From Stichopus chloronotus (lineage: Eukaryota > Echinodermata > Holothuroidea > Aspidochirotida > Stichopodidae): a stretch of 64,000 nucleotides of DNA. A program made the position numbers and the translations under genes. Location: contig CM037843.1 of the NCBI GenBank assembly GCA_021234535.1, forward strand, positions 13,353,979-13,417,978, written 5' to 3'. How positions within the stretch are numbered: the first letter of the stretch is position 1; each line of letters begins with the position of its first letter. Shown piece after piece: positions 1 to 11,354 of the stretch. The notes under the pieces are model-generated. The model was not told where the DNA came from, searched no databases, and saw only the letters and a program-made list of their open reading frames with translations.

Positions 1-1000
1 GATATCTCAAGAACGATAATTGTGACTGATGTCATACTTAGTGCATGTCTTGGTCATATTAAGTGGATGATCCCGATTGTTTTTTGTTGAGGTCAAAGGT
101 CATTTGAGGTCACCAGAGATCAAACTGTGAAAACCTTGTAAACAGATATCTCCAGGAGGATAACTGTGACTGATGTCATACTGGGTGTGTGGGTTGGTCA
201 CACTGAGTAGATGATCCCTATCGTTTTTGGTTGAGGTCAAAGATCTTTTGAGGTCACCAGAGGTCAAAATGCAAAAATCGTGTAAACACGATATCTCAAG
301 AACGGTAACTGTGACTGATGTCATACTGGTGTGTGGGTCGGTCATATTGAGTAGATGATCTCTGTTGTTTTTGGTCAAGGTCAAATGTCATTTGAGGTCA
401 TCAGAGGTCAAACTGTAATAACCTTGTAAACACAGTATCTCCAGAAGGGTAACTGTGACTGATGTCATACTTAATGTGTGGGTTGGTCATATTGAGTAAA
501 TGAACCCTATTGTTTTTGGTTGAGGTCAAAGGTCATTTGAGGTCACCAGATGTTAAACTGTAAAAACCCTTGTAAACACAATATCTCCAGAAGGGTAACT
601 GTGACTGATGTCATACTTCGTGTGTAGGTTGGTCATATGGAGTAGATGATCTCTATTGTGTTTGGTCGAGGTCAGAGGTCCCTTGAGGTCACCAGAGATC
701 AACCTGTAAACACAATATCTCCAGGAATCTTACCTTGACTGATGTCATACTTGATGTGTGGAGTGTATATACTGAGTAGAAGAATCCTTTGTTTTTGGTG
801 GAGGTCAAAGGTCATTTGAGGTCACCCGAGGTCAAACTGAAAACCTTGCAAACACATCTCTAGAAGGGTGATGATGACTGATGTCATACTTGATATGTGG
901 GTTGGCCATACTGGGTAGGTGATCCCTATTGCTTTTGTTAAAAGTCAAATGTCATTTGAGGACTCCAAAAATAGGTCATTTGGGGTTAAAAGGCTCATTA
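1..1000. repeat. Satellite array of about 145-bp units, each with clustered AGGTCA half-sites
   Basis: At least seven tandem units begin near 1, 145, 290, 435, 580, 715 and 853, each opening with a GATATCTC-like word followed by GTGACTGATGTCATAC. The array is cut by the window edge, so it may extend further left. Each unit carries a block of AGGTCA-like hexamers. In the first unit these lie at 90-95, 97-102, 107-112 and 117-122, which gives spacers of 1, 4 and 4 bases. The seventh unit is decayed. Short open frames inside the array are by-products of the repeat and not genes. Confidence 0.93.
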
Positions 1001-1057
1001 ATGTGGTGTTTCAAGTGCAATAATCGTAGTTGATCTCATACTTGTCATGTGGGTAAT

Positions 1058-2040
1058 TCATGTTTGATATATTATAACCATTTTGCAAGGAATCACAAAG
1101 CCTTTTGGCTTTCTGGTTGAAACCAAAGATGACATAATCCTTCGAAAAACAAAAAAACATCTACCTAGAAACATACTCTCAGCATCCGACAAAATGCAGA
1201 CGATGTGGCATTTCCAAAATAAATGCTCGAAAGTCTCATCATGAATTTTACAAAAAGAACATAACGGACTCACAGTTCGATTCATGAGATTTGAGCCTTT
1301 ATTGATCCCCAACATTCTATGTAAAAAATCGAAATTGAAAGTACTGTAACTTTATTTCAGTCTCGAGATGTGACCTTTTACCCTTATCAAAGATATAATT
1401 CAATTTCTGTAAAGCTGTTGGAGGGCTAAAAATGTCTTTAACTATACAACCATATGCCCATTGTGAGACACTTTCTGACTGAGCAACCTATTAAGTAAAT
1501 CCTCGTTATGATTAAGAGAATAGTCTGTATTATTCAAGCTTTGCTTCCACAAAGTTGGAATGACAGAAATCATTCTATTATACCTGGTAAAAGGAAAATC
1601 GTCTAAATTATAAACTTCCAAAACTCCTCATACAGCACTGGCTTATTATCATTATTAAAAAAATTATATACATGGTCAATTCCCTTAGAGCGCAGAAACT
1701 GATACAACACGATGTTATTACCAACTTTTATATTGGTGTTATTCTAAATTATCTCGTTTTCAAACTTGCTTGATGGCTCTTTAAAATTCAACATTGACCA
1801 AGCTTTACAAATACCCTTTTCAAACAAATTATTGATATTGGGAACATCGTGTTTACTAAACTAACATTGAAAGAAAAAATCTTTTCCAAAATCACTCAAA
1901 TAATAATCCAGAAAAATCTTCCACGCACCTTTATTATCGCTTATATATCTTTTATTCCAAGTAATCGTAAGACTGTGTATAAAGCTCTCTAAATAAATAA
2001 CCTTAAGACCACCTAAATGAATAGGGTTAAGCGGAACGCC
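1058..2040 (-). mobile_element. Degraded non-LTR retrotransposon (L1/Tx1-like), 3' part of ORF2
   Basis: Reading the minus strand from about 2035 downward gives LNPIHLGGLKVIYLESF followed by IHSLTITWNKRYISDN, which is typical of the region after the reverse transcriptase of L1/Tx1-type elements. Stops and frame changes follow. At 1058-1315 the frame contains SPLCSFCKIHDETFEHLFWKC-like residues, that is C-x2-C-x7-H-x4-C, the zinc-knuckle pattern found near the C-terminus of many LINE ORF2 proteins. The copy lacks its catalytic domain and endonuclease and is dead. The clade assignment rests on residue patterns only. Confidence 0.8.
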
Positions 2041-2600
2041 ACCGTAGCGTAGGTTTTACAATCTCCCCTGCAGTTAGCCACAAACGGTGTTTCCCTTTGC
2101 GTTCTAGACTGCATGTATCCAGCCTTAAAAAAAGGATATCATGTCTGCATTTGGAAAACAGCCTGTGAAAAATGTAGTACATATAAAGGAATTTCCAGCA
2201 AAATGTCTCACGAAGGGTGGCTCAAAATCCTCAACGAAATTTTGAAACAAAAAAGATAATAACTTTCGTCAGAAGATGGACGTGAATATGCAAAGAGAAA
2301 TTACGAGGACACCGCCAGCTAGATCTAATGATTGGAAGGGGGGGGGGGGGGAGGAGCACGTATTGCCTACATATTGCCTACATATGCGTCATTGATATGA
2401 CATATACGGCCCCTATTCAAGGTTTTCAGCAGGGGTGAGGGTCTGGTAGGGAGTCACCATCGCTTGGCGCGGAGCGAACTTAAAATTTGTTGGCTTTACA
2501 AACCCCCAGGTGGCCGGAAACGACACTTCCTAGGTGTCCTGCGCTGCATGTGGCCTTGAAATAATCATCTGCAAATGTCAATTAATGACAGAAAAATAAT
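2020..2600. repeat. GC-rich dispersed repeat fragments with a poly-G run
   Basis: Two adjacent pieces share the theme of GCGGA(A/G)CG words, a CTGCATGT(A/G) word and a GGTGT word. The first is at about 2030-2130 and the second at about 2420-2570. A G run lies at about 2338-2351. The same theme recurs near 12.65 kb, 51.9-52.4 kb and 56.0-56.3 kb, so this is a dispersed family. No coding capacity was seen. Confidence 0.6.
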
Positions 2601-2934
2601 TCTATGGATATTGTAATAATTCGGGTTACTCTTTCTTAGAATACTGATGCTATCGTAATTTCCAAAAAAGTTAATTCAACAGTTTTTTTTTCTTTCTAAC
2701 TATAAGAACTTCTGATGATTACAGTTTTTTTTTTTATTAATTTGCCACAACATCGATGATTGCATGACGAAGTAGGCCTAAAGCTAGTTCTTGTACCGAT
2801 AACGTTTGTAAATGATAGCCACCTTGATGTGAAAAAATATGTCATACAATAATATTTTAATAGGTGGGGAAAGCATGAGATGATTGATGGTTGGCCTGGG
2901 AGAGGGTTGTAATTGAAGCGTCTCCATCTTCTTT

Positions 2935-3235
2935 TTGAGTAATTTTCCATTACCATTTAAGCTTAGGCACAATCTGATGCCGCATTTCGCGTCTTTATGT
3001 CATAAAATGAGCTAGATTGGGGTATGAAATATTTCGACTGGTATTTCAAATTTTTCGCTTCTAAATTGAAACATCAAATAGTATTTCACATTTATTGAGA
3101 AATTTTCATTACCATTTAAGCCTAAGCACAATCGGGTGCAATATTTAGCCTCGTTTTATTTCGTTAAATGCGCTAGACTGAGATATGAAATTACAACTGG
3201 TATTCCAGATTTTCCGACCATCGTCGCTCTGACAA
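2935..3235. repeat. Diverged tandem duplication, period about 160 bp
   Basis: The string AATTTTCCATTACCATTTAAG at 2941 recurs in a diverged form at 3101. Both copies are followed by related words (GCxTAxGCACAATC, then GCTAGA, then a TATGAAAT word and an ACTGGTATT word). Two units are visible. No reading frame of interest covers them. Confidence 0.7.
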
Positions 3236-4030
3236 TTTTTTTTTCTGGAAGCCCCACACCGCCGGTCGCAACGAACTTCCGTTAGTGGATTAACTAACAT
3301 ATTCGTATGCCAACCCTCTTCTTATACCTCAGTTAGATCAACGATTTAGCACACATAACTGATCAGATGATGAGCAACAGACCCATACCTGAACCTGAAA
3401 TTTATATTTAACTGATGCCCCCCCCCCCCCCAGCTCAAGAAAAGCATCATGGAGATGGTAAGAAAAGTCCACGATGCAAACAGGACCATGTTCCCTGTAT
3501 GAACACTATTGTAGTATAACTGCATTCTGAAAACACACTTCAGCTGAAAGTATTTAACGTATATAAACAAGCTTTGTTTCCTGCAAGTTTTCAATAATTC
3601 ATGTGATTTCCTGTTGGTAACCATTGGACAATGATTTCTGGCGGTTACTGAAAAAAAAAGTTTGTAGCAAAATTGTGAGATCAATAATAGCTCAGCGAAA
3701 ACTTAAACATACAACGGGTGGTATTGTGCTACCAGACAAAAAGGTCCGTAACCTAACGCATGACGTCATAAAAATCTATCTGATGACATTGATTGATATC
3801 GATCACATAAATTTGATATGACTTGAAAATTCAGGCAGTTTTATTACGACGCTTCTACAATTGTTGATAGGCCTACCGTCAATGTATAGTAACTTCTTGT
3901 TAGGTACTGGCAACTATACTCTATAATAGTATATTCTTGTATACTATATATACTAGTAATATTAAAAAGTTTTTTTTATTTTGCTTTTAATTTTACACTG
4001 GCAGTAGTTTAATTTATTTTAACCCATAGG
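3236..4030. other. AT-rich stretch without recognised gene
   Basis: Short open frames occur on both strands, but none has a recognisable motif or paired splice sites. A C run lies at about 3419-3431, and short A/T-rich tracts occur near 3900-4020. I see no RNA gene or intact mobile element. Confidence 0.5.
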
Positions 4031-4740
4031 TCGGCGCTAGTCACTTGACTTTTTTTGCATAGCCATTCCATAAAGTTCACATACGGTAATTCTTTCATTG
4101 AGCAGACAGTATCGTAACAGCGTAGTTAAGACAAAAGCAATTGTAAAGCAAGTAGAGTGTTATCCATCTAAAATGCTACTGAAACGTAGGAATTGTTCCT
4201 ATGTGAGCTGACTATAAGCCATATGAATAAGATGAATGACTCACACTTAGCCATAATTCTAGTAGAAATAGAACGGAAGTAGTTGGATAACGAATAAAAT
4301 ACGTGAGAACCATTCTTACGGTACAGACAGCTAAGTGAAGGGGCTACTTAATTATCCTAAACATGCACACTGGCAATTTGGCAGTTTGGCGTTTGTCACT
4401 TGACTTTTCTGTATGGCCATTCCATTAAGTTCACATATGGTAATTCTTTCATTGAGCAGACAGTTCACTTAAATTCCGTTGTGTTTGTAACAGCGTAGTT
4501 AAGACAAAAGCAATTATAAAGCAAGGAGAGTGTTAGCTATCTAAAACTCCACTGAAACGTAGGAATTACTCCTAATATGAGCTGAGTATAAGCCATATGC
4601 ACAAGGTGAATGACTTACACTTAGCCATAATTCTAGTGGAAATAAGATGGAAGTAGTTTAATAAGGAATGAAATACGTAAAAACTATTCTTACAGTACAG
4701 ACAGCAAAGTAAAGGGGCTACTTAATTAACCTAATCAGAC
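4030..4740. repeat. Tandem duplication with a 356-bp period
   Basis: GTCACTTGACTTTT starts near 4039 and again near 4395. Each copy continues through GCCATTCC, TTCTTTCATTGAGCAGACAG, CAGCGTAGTTAAGACAAAAG and AAGGGGCTACTTAATTA. The copies differ by scattered substitutions and a short indel after GAGCAGACAGT. Neither copy contains a substantial reading frame. Confidence 0.85.
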
Positions 4741-7700
4741 ATGCCTGTTAATGCGGAGAGTATAGGACCAATTGTTTAACTAACTTCATTTTTTTCAATG
4801 CAGGAATCTATATATCTGCGATAGTAACGAATCAAGTCAGACAGCTAGAAGACATTTGCCATGATGGCTAGTTTGCTGAAATATTTTCACTTAATATCTA
4901 TTACACCACACTACATGAGACCATGATAAGACCTACAAAGCCTATGGAGGTTTGGCATGTGAATTAGGTCATCCTTAGCAACTGTTTTTGCGTCGCCATA
5001 CTGTGGAAATGGATTTATCGTGTAACTAATACTGCGCCGTACTATGTCGCCAACACTGCGTGGTGCATGGTTATTACATTTTCATATTTTTCATTATATA
5101 GCTGGTCACAGAAGGCACATGGCTTAACTGCATAACCGTAGGCTGTACTTGATTTTCCACTGATTTCCTTCAAATGAAGAAAGAAGCATACGCGTAAGTT
5201 GGTAATCAACAGTATGTCACCGTACGTGAGTAGTACGGTACAACGCGAAGTATATGAGCACCTTGTTTAGTTATCCCTCCAATAAGGCGATTCCATGGGG
5301 AACGTGACGTTACTGCAAAACCTCTATATGTCTACACATCTATTGGCACATTTGAACGATAATTTGACTTCTAGGGGCAACAATCAAAGGAGAAGGACTG
5401 GCATCATTGAGACAGATTCAACCAGCGGAATTCAGTCTAGTATGTAATCTTCGCATCTATACGAAGCCGTTGTAACTACTGCAATATATATTAAGAACTG
5501 TTTATACAAGATAGCCTACAAGTTATGCATAGGCCTGTACATATTTTTAGTGAATTTGACATTGATTAGACATATTGACATAGGCCTATTGCTTGTTCCT
5601 CGCCATGATCATACAGAGAAGTATGTCATGTTAATATCGAATTTGGCATATGCAGGTCTATATTAACTTCAATATTTCGCTTTCTGGTGTGAAGGGGAAT
5701 GATTATTTCTGTAGCAACTCCCAGCCTGTCAGAGTTTTACTTTCATGGACTGACATTTATCGATGCATTAATCACACGTTTGGCACTCCATACATCAGCG
5801 GACGTTCGGGGAATCACCGCTTTACCCAGCAAACTTCAATCTAGTCTTCGTCTTAAAGCATGCATGTTCTTTGCAAAGTGTAGTTTCTGACTACCGATCT
5901 GGATTATCATAGAAGTGAAAGACATTCCATCAGGCAATCCTGGTGGTAAGGTATTTCTTCGCATCTGATTGATCTCTAGTCTAATGTCTTGATTTCGTGC
6001 TGTTGGTCATGACGTCAGTTACTCAACGACCACAACATTTGTACTACTTTTGCGAAAGCGACAAACCGACATTAACGTCCGTATTGGACAGTACTTGTGC
6101 GTAGGCTACTAGTAAGTAGTAGTACGTACCAGAATGTGAAGGACAACGGCCTAAGTCAATCCTGATCTTACTACCAGCCTGCAGTAGGACACAACTGCAA
6201 GTACAAATGTCACCTACTATGAAACGATGCTTGTTTAAGAAGAAGTTGGGCATAAAGAAACTTGTCCTTATCGCTCTCTGTTGTTCTTGTACAGTCATGA
6301 GCACTTTAACATTTTAATAAGTACATTAATATAACAAGCTAATTAGCTAGCCTAACTTACCTTTTTAGTTTACTTTGTAAATGAGCCTCAATTTCAGGTT
6401 AAATACCATTATGCCATTATGTATAACTGGACCAGGCCAACATATATCAGAGGTAAAGATATGGTATTATGATCCACTTTGCAATGCCAGTTATACTCTA
6501 GTGTAACAAAGAATATTGTTAAAAAACTAAAGGAAACAAGAAGATTTCTAAAAATATCCGAAATGTTTTGAACTGTCCCAATGTTGCATTCCGAAGCACT
6601 CAACATTTCCGAAGTACTTTGTGATGTCAGGAGTGTATCTTCACATGCGAAGCACCGACCTACAGCATATGTGTCCTGTACATATGCATACGCAAGTTGT
6701 AGATTGTTGTCACACAAAATTCATTGCATGCACTCTAATGTTACAATTTAACAGTCACAGGAAAAAAATCGATCTAAAAAGGATACAGTGAATGGCTGGT
6801 TTAAGTTAGTCACTGTCTACATAATAGTAAGACTGCAAATTCTCTAGCTCAGTGTAGGTATAAGTGCTGTAGCTTACGTAGGAAATTTTTCATTGTAGCT
6901 CCCATCTTTTCAGATCTGTGAAGTACTGTTTGTCCTTGACTAAAACCCCACGCTCTGTTCAGTCACAAACCAAAAAAAAACACACATTCCTGATCCAAAT
7001 GTATCTCGATAGTAATTACACTATCTTAGCAAATCCCCACCATTGGTTGGTGCCTAGGGCACTGAGAAAATTTTTAGATGTAAATGTCCCTTAAATAGAT
7101 TGCAGAAAACGACACTTCTCTATCTCTCTGGTCTCGTGAATTTCAGCTGAATATACATTTTAGTCAGGGGAGGGGTGAGAAGTTGACAAAGAGTTAATGA
7201 AAATGGAAAGTACAGTAGTCATGTCTAAGTGAAGTGCTGCACCATCAGTGTTTAGTGCACAGAGGAAATTGGATACTATGGGGAGGGTGCAAAACTCAAG
7301 TGTCAAATTTGCAAAAATTTTGAAAAATTTTAAAAATTTAAAATTTTTTGGACACACTTAATTGACTTGGGGGACATATCTCCCTGCCATACCCCTGACC
7401 CATAGGCCTATTGCTACTAAGTCGATGGTCTTGCTAGCTAAGACCCCAGTAATGAAGTATCACTTATACCATGCTCCTTCTGTACAGAGCTGACTGTGCC
7501 GTCAGATTCGGTCATTTAGCTCACACCCTAAAATATCATGTTTATTCATGATTTCTTCAGGGAGAACAACCAATCAGGGTGAACAGTGAACAAGCACTTC
7601 GCTGTGACTGTGTGAGCACTCTGTACACAAATGACTGTGTTATATGAATAAAGATCAAATGTTTTGCACATGGCCACGCCCCATTTTCGACAAATGTCCA

Positions 7701-7920
7701 AGAAATTTGCATTGAACAGATCTTCGGATATGCATAACATGGTTGGGTACAGAGCTAGCTTATCAACAGCTGACGAACAGGGTACTGTTAGAGTAGCAGC
7801 ATGATGGGTTTAAAAAGCAATGTGTGTGGAAACACGAAAGAGGTTGAAAGTTACAAACGTCTTGACCAAGACTACTAAGTTGATTGAGATAAATCCCTAA
7901 GTCTAGTGTGATTTTCATGA
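4741..7920. other. Unannotated stretch upstream of the CEBPZOS-like gene
   Basis: No coding exon was recognised here. The short frames (for example near 5650-5890 and 6409-6717) lack family motifs and splice context. The CEBPZOS-like gene has a splice acceptor immediately 5' of its ATG, so a non-coding first exon and promoter probably lie somewhere to the left, possibly in this stretch. I could not locate them. Confidence 0.4.
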
Positions 7921-8045
7921 CAAGCCTGTCAGTCTGTCTACATCTGTTTATCTGTCTACAGGTCTATCTGTCTGTGTGTTTGTCTGAGTGTCTGTCGTTC
8001 TACAGGGCTATGTGTCTGTCTATTCATCTGTCTGTCTACCAATCT
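7921..8045. repeat. CTGT-type microsatellite (imperfect)
   Basis: The words GTCTGTCTAC, ATCTGTTTATCTGTCTAC and CTGTCTGTGTG repeat in a degenerate (CTGT)n/(CTAT)n tract. The minus-strand translation is a Gln/Arg/Thr-rich low-complexity string and is not a gene. Confidence 0.85.
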
Positions 8046-8569
8046 TCCTATCATGTCCATCCACAGCTGTTTAAGATCTCCTAAACCCTCATTTCTTCGG
8101 CAAAGTTTGCTAAAATGTGGACCCAATAATCCTTGGATAAAAGACAAAATTTTGGCACTCCAGTGCTCATTCATTGACAAGTTTGCTTAAACTTGGACAT
8201 AATGTTCCTTGGGCATGAAATTAATTTCAAACACCAAAGTCAAAGGTTAGTAGGAAAATACTGTATGTGAGAAACCAGATCTCCTTTCAAGGCGAACCTT
8301 GTATGATGGTGGAACTTGTTCATGATGTTCAAAGGCAACACTTCTTTCAGGGTGTGCAAGGATTTGGGATCCAAGGTAATCTGTCTAAAGTATGTGAAAG
8401 AAACTTGACCGATTTGGAAAATTGACTGAATTGTACAGTATACAGAAAAAGATCTCAAAAGTGCCCCATTAAAATGTCATATAGCATCTCAAGTATCTCT
8501 ATCATGCTTGAATGATAATTGAGTATACAGCAATGAGTCAGATTGCTTACCAACTGACATTAAAAGGGC

Positions 8570-8945
8570 ACTATGGGTTGTTTTGTGCGATTCAGTCAAT
8601 TTTTCCAAACCTGTTATATTTCCTTGTAGGCTAGTATTGACAGATCCACGGTCAAACTAAGAGGATCCCCACATGTTAAGTACATTTGAACATTAATGAG
8701 TGATCATTAGTACATGACATAATTTGCTTTTAGAAAATTTGTGACCAGACACTTTTCCACATTGTTACAAATTCAAACACACAGCCAGTACAAACCAGAC
8801 AGTAAAATTTAAAAAGTAAGAGTTTTCATAATAATCGGATGTGAAACTTTTTCCTTGATACTAATTATTAGCATATATGGTAACTAGTACTCTTCATAAT
8901 TCATTGACAAAGTTTGAGCTTCTGTACCATTGGTGCTCTGATTAT
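8570..8945. mobile_element. TTAA-flanked inverted-repeat element, family C, decayed copy
   Basis: The left end is TTAA (8570-8573) followed by AAGGGCACTATGGGTTG. The body is alignable by eye with 53691-54067. Shared words include TTGTTTTGTG, TTCA(G/C)TCAATTTTTC, GAACATTAATGAGTGA, TTTGTGACCAGACA and GGATGTGAAACTT. The right end is blurred (a GGTGCTCTGATTA word near 8930-8944 in place of the inverted terminus). It ends about 20 bases before the splice acceptor of the first coding exon of the CEBPZOS-like gene. Confidence 0.7.
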
Positions 8946-8970
8946 AGCTTTTTGTTTTCTTCAGGTCAAC

Positions 8971-11354
8971 ATGGCTTGGAACAGACATGGATCTGCCATA
9001 TGGAAGGGCATGAAGTGGTTATTGTATGCAGAGATAGTTGCCATTGGTGCAGGGTACTATGTGTGGCATAAAATGAATGTCAGTGAAGGTAATTTTTACA
9101 ATAACAATTCAAGGACACTGTTGATTATTATATGGATGGAATATATGGTGTATGTGGTGGCTATTGCTCTTGTAGTTTCCACACTGTCGGTGCAAGGTAC
9201 ATTAATTTACTGCAATGTTTGTAAATTTTATTGGAGAAAAGAGTGAAACTTGATGATGTTCTAGATGACCATCATCTTCTGTTATTAAAACAATATTTAT
9301 AATCAAAAGCACATGTAGTTTAACTGATCAAGTTGCCCTTGATGTTTCTAACCCGGTATGGTACATCACAGTACAGTAGTTTATAACATTTGTTTACCAG
9401 AATACCAAATTCTTGCTTTTTGTATTTCAAACTGGCTGTCTTATTGTTTCTTTACATTTCATTTTTTGCACAAGTCTCTGAACATACACATGTGTAATAC
9501 CCTAGGCTTGCTTTGCAGTCTCAGTGTGTACATCATTTATGATATCCTTTGAGGTGCAACACTACACCAAGGGGGGGGGGGGGGGGAGGAGCTAACATGA
9601 CCTTCAAATGCTGTCTGCAGAAGAAGACATAATACATCCCCCAAACCCCTGTTTGAATCAGTGATTCTTAGGAGCATGTTTCTTTATTTCATAGGATAGT
9701 TTTTCATATTCGTGCTGGTTCTAGTAGCTGCAAGGAATCAGCATATATGTATACACAGAATTAACTTCCTTTTGCTAGGTTTAAAGTAAGATGCAGAATG
9801 CCTAAATGTTAACCTAGTTAACCTAGTGCATTGCAGTCAGTGTTTGCACTGGGCCCAGAATTGTGACCCAGGTACCCTAAAATCAACAGTCAGTTGGTTA
9901 CCCCAAAATATTACTTTTATTAGCGCTACAAGTTCCTTGTGAAGTTATAATGTGACGTCTTTGCGTGTATATATCTTGGGTACTATCAACATAATGAAGT
10001 GTTCGTATGCATCCATGCTGAATTTTGTCCTATGTACAGTGTGCCTTAAAACATAGGATCAGGGTAGCAACTAGCCTTTTCAGAATCCGGTGATGACATG
10101 GTCAGTTGAGTACCTTGTGCAAACGCCAGTTGTAGTGTGCTAACGTAGTGTGCCATCACAGTAGAAAATTTTGCATGAAATCTGTACAGTAGCTACAGTA
10201 TGTGTTTGTAACACAGACAATGTCCTGTGGAAATACAGTTAAAGTAGTAAGATGTTTTGATTAAGTCTTCCATATTTAATTTTTCTCTCATAACAGATTA
10301 CAGAAAACACATGCACGAAAAGCATCCATTCGTCTTGGAAGGTATGGCACCAATGTGATATGAGCATACCCTAAGTATGCTGTCCGTGGTAGTGATGGAC
10401 TTAAACAAGTCATGCAATCTAACACCAACAGATAGGACCATGAAGTGATATGCTTCCATTTGACTCACTAAGTTATGATACCATAAAGTGATGTCTCCAT
10501 ACATGTGTCTCACCGTAATGTGGCACCACTAAATGATACCTGATGATGTCTCACTGATTTGTGGTACCATGGAGTGATGCTTCCATGTTTTGACTTGTGG
10601 CACCACAGAATATTGCTTCAATGATCCTCACTGACTTATGGTACCATTGAAGGATGCTTCCATATTTCTCACTGATTTGTGGTATCATAGAGTTATGCTT
10701 CCATCCACTGACTTTTGATACCAGGCAGTGATGCTTCCATGATCCTTGCTGACTTATGATACCATTGAAGGATGCTTTTATATTTCTCTCTGACTTGTTT
10801 TACAATGGAGTGATGCTTCCATGTGTGGGAAAGCACTTAAGCAATGTAGAAATTTGTCTCACTTGTGTTGTGAACTATATATGCTTTCATGCGATTCAGT
10901 TCTTTGAAGTGTCACTGAGTTGAGGTGCCATAAAGTATTGCTTTTATGCGCTTCACTGACATCTTGTGCCACAGTACGATGTCTCAAGGTACCTCATTAT
11001 AATGTCCCTTAAATATGGTAATTTGGACCGGAAATTAATTTGCAAACATGGTAAGATATCAGTTGCACATATTTATTTGATACCCGTGACACATTTGTAT
11101 TGCAACACCATTAACGTCACAAACTCTAACAGTTAAGTATGTTAGTACTCTTGCAATTTCGAAGTTATTGTGGGAGATGGGTGAATTAAATGTTTGCAGA
11201 TCACCTATATTTGAAACTGAGGATTTTCTTTTGGTTTACCCTGACAGCATTTTACCGAACTGCAGAGTTTGGTGGCATAACAGATGCTAGGACCAATGAT
11301 TACAGGAAATGGGGCGTCATCTCAGAAGAAGGGGATGCTGCAAGCTCAAGGTGA
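8971..11354 (+). CDS. CEBPZOS: CEBPZOS-like small single-pass membrane protein, three coding exons
   Basis: The coding exons are 8971-9088, 10297-10341 and 11248-11354, with TGA at 11352-11354. Phases agree at both introns (1/2 and 1/2). Donors are GTAATT and GTATGG, and acceptors end in TAACAG and TGACAG. The protein has 89 residues. Residues about 16-33 (WLLYAEIVAIGAGYYVWH) form one membrane segment after a short basic N-terminus. The conserved core follows (DYRKHMHEKHPFVLE, then AFYRTAEFGGI, then DYRKWG), matching the D-[YF]-R-x3-x2-K-x-PF-[IV]-LE and K-W pattern of human CEBPZOS (80 residues). Homologues are described as mitochondrial membrane proteins of unclear role. The acceptor at 8964/8965 lies six bases before the ATG, so an upstream non-coding exon is expected. 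The serine-rich C-terminal tail after the core has no clear human counterpart. Family identity comes from motif recognition alone. Confidence 0.82.
10380..10990. repeat. Degenerate minisatellite (about 50-bp units) in intron 2 of the CEBPZOS-like gene
   Basis: Units follow the pattern CTGACTTATG(G)TACCAT-x-GA-x-GGATGCTTCCAT-x(6-10)-CTCACTG, with about a dozen diverged repeats. GTGATGCTTCCAT or GGATGCTTCCAT recurs near 10575, 10640, 10695, 10735 and 10810. The array begins shortly after the small second coding exon and lies wholly within the intron. Confidence 0.8.

Noticed and set aside
1..1000. CRISPR-like array
   Set aside because: The units are about 145 bp, diverged and continuous, without the short repeat and unique spacer structure, and the DNA is eukaryotic.
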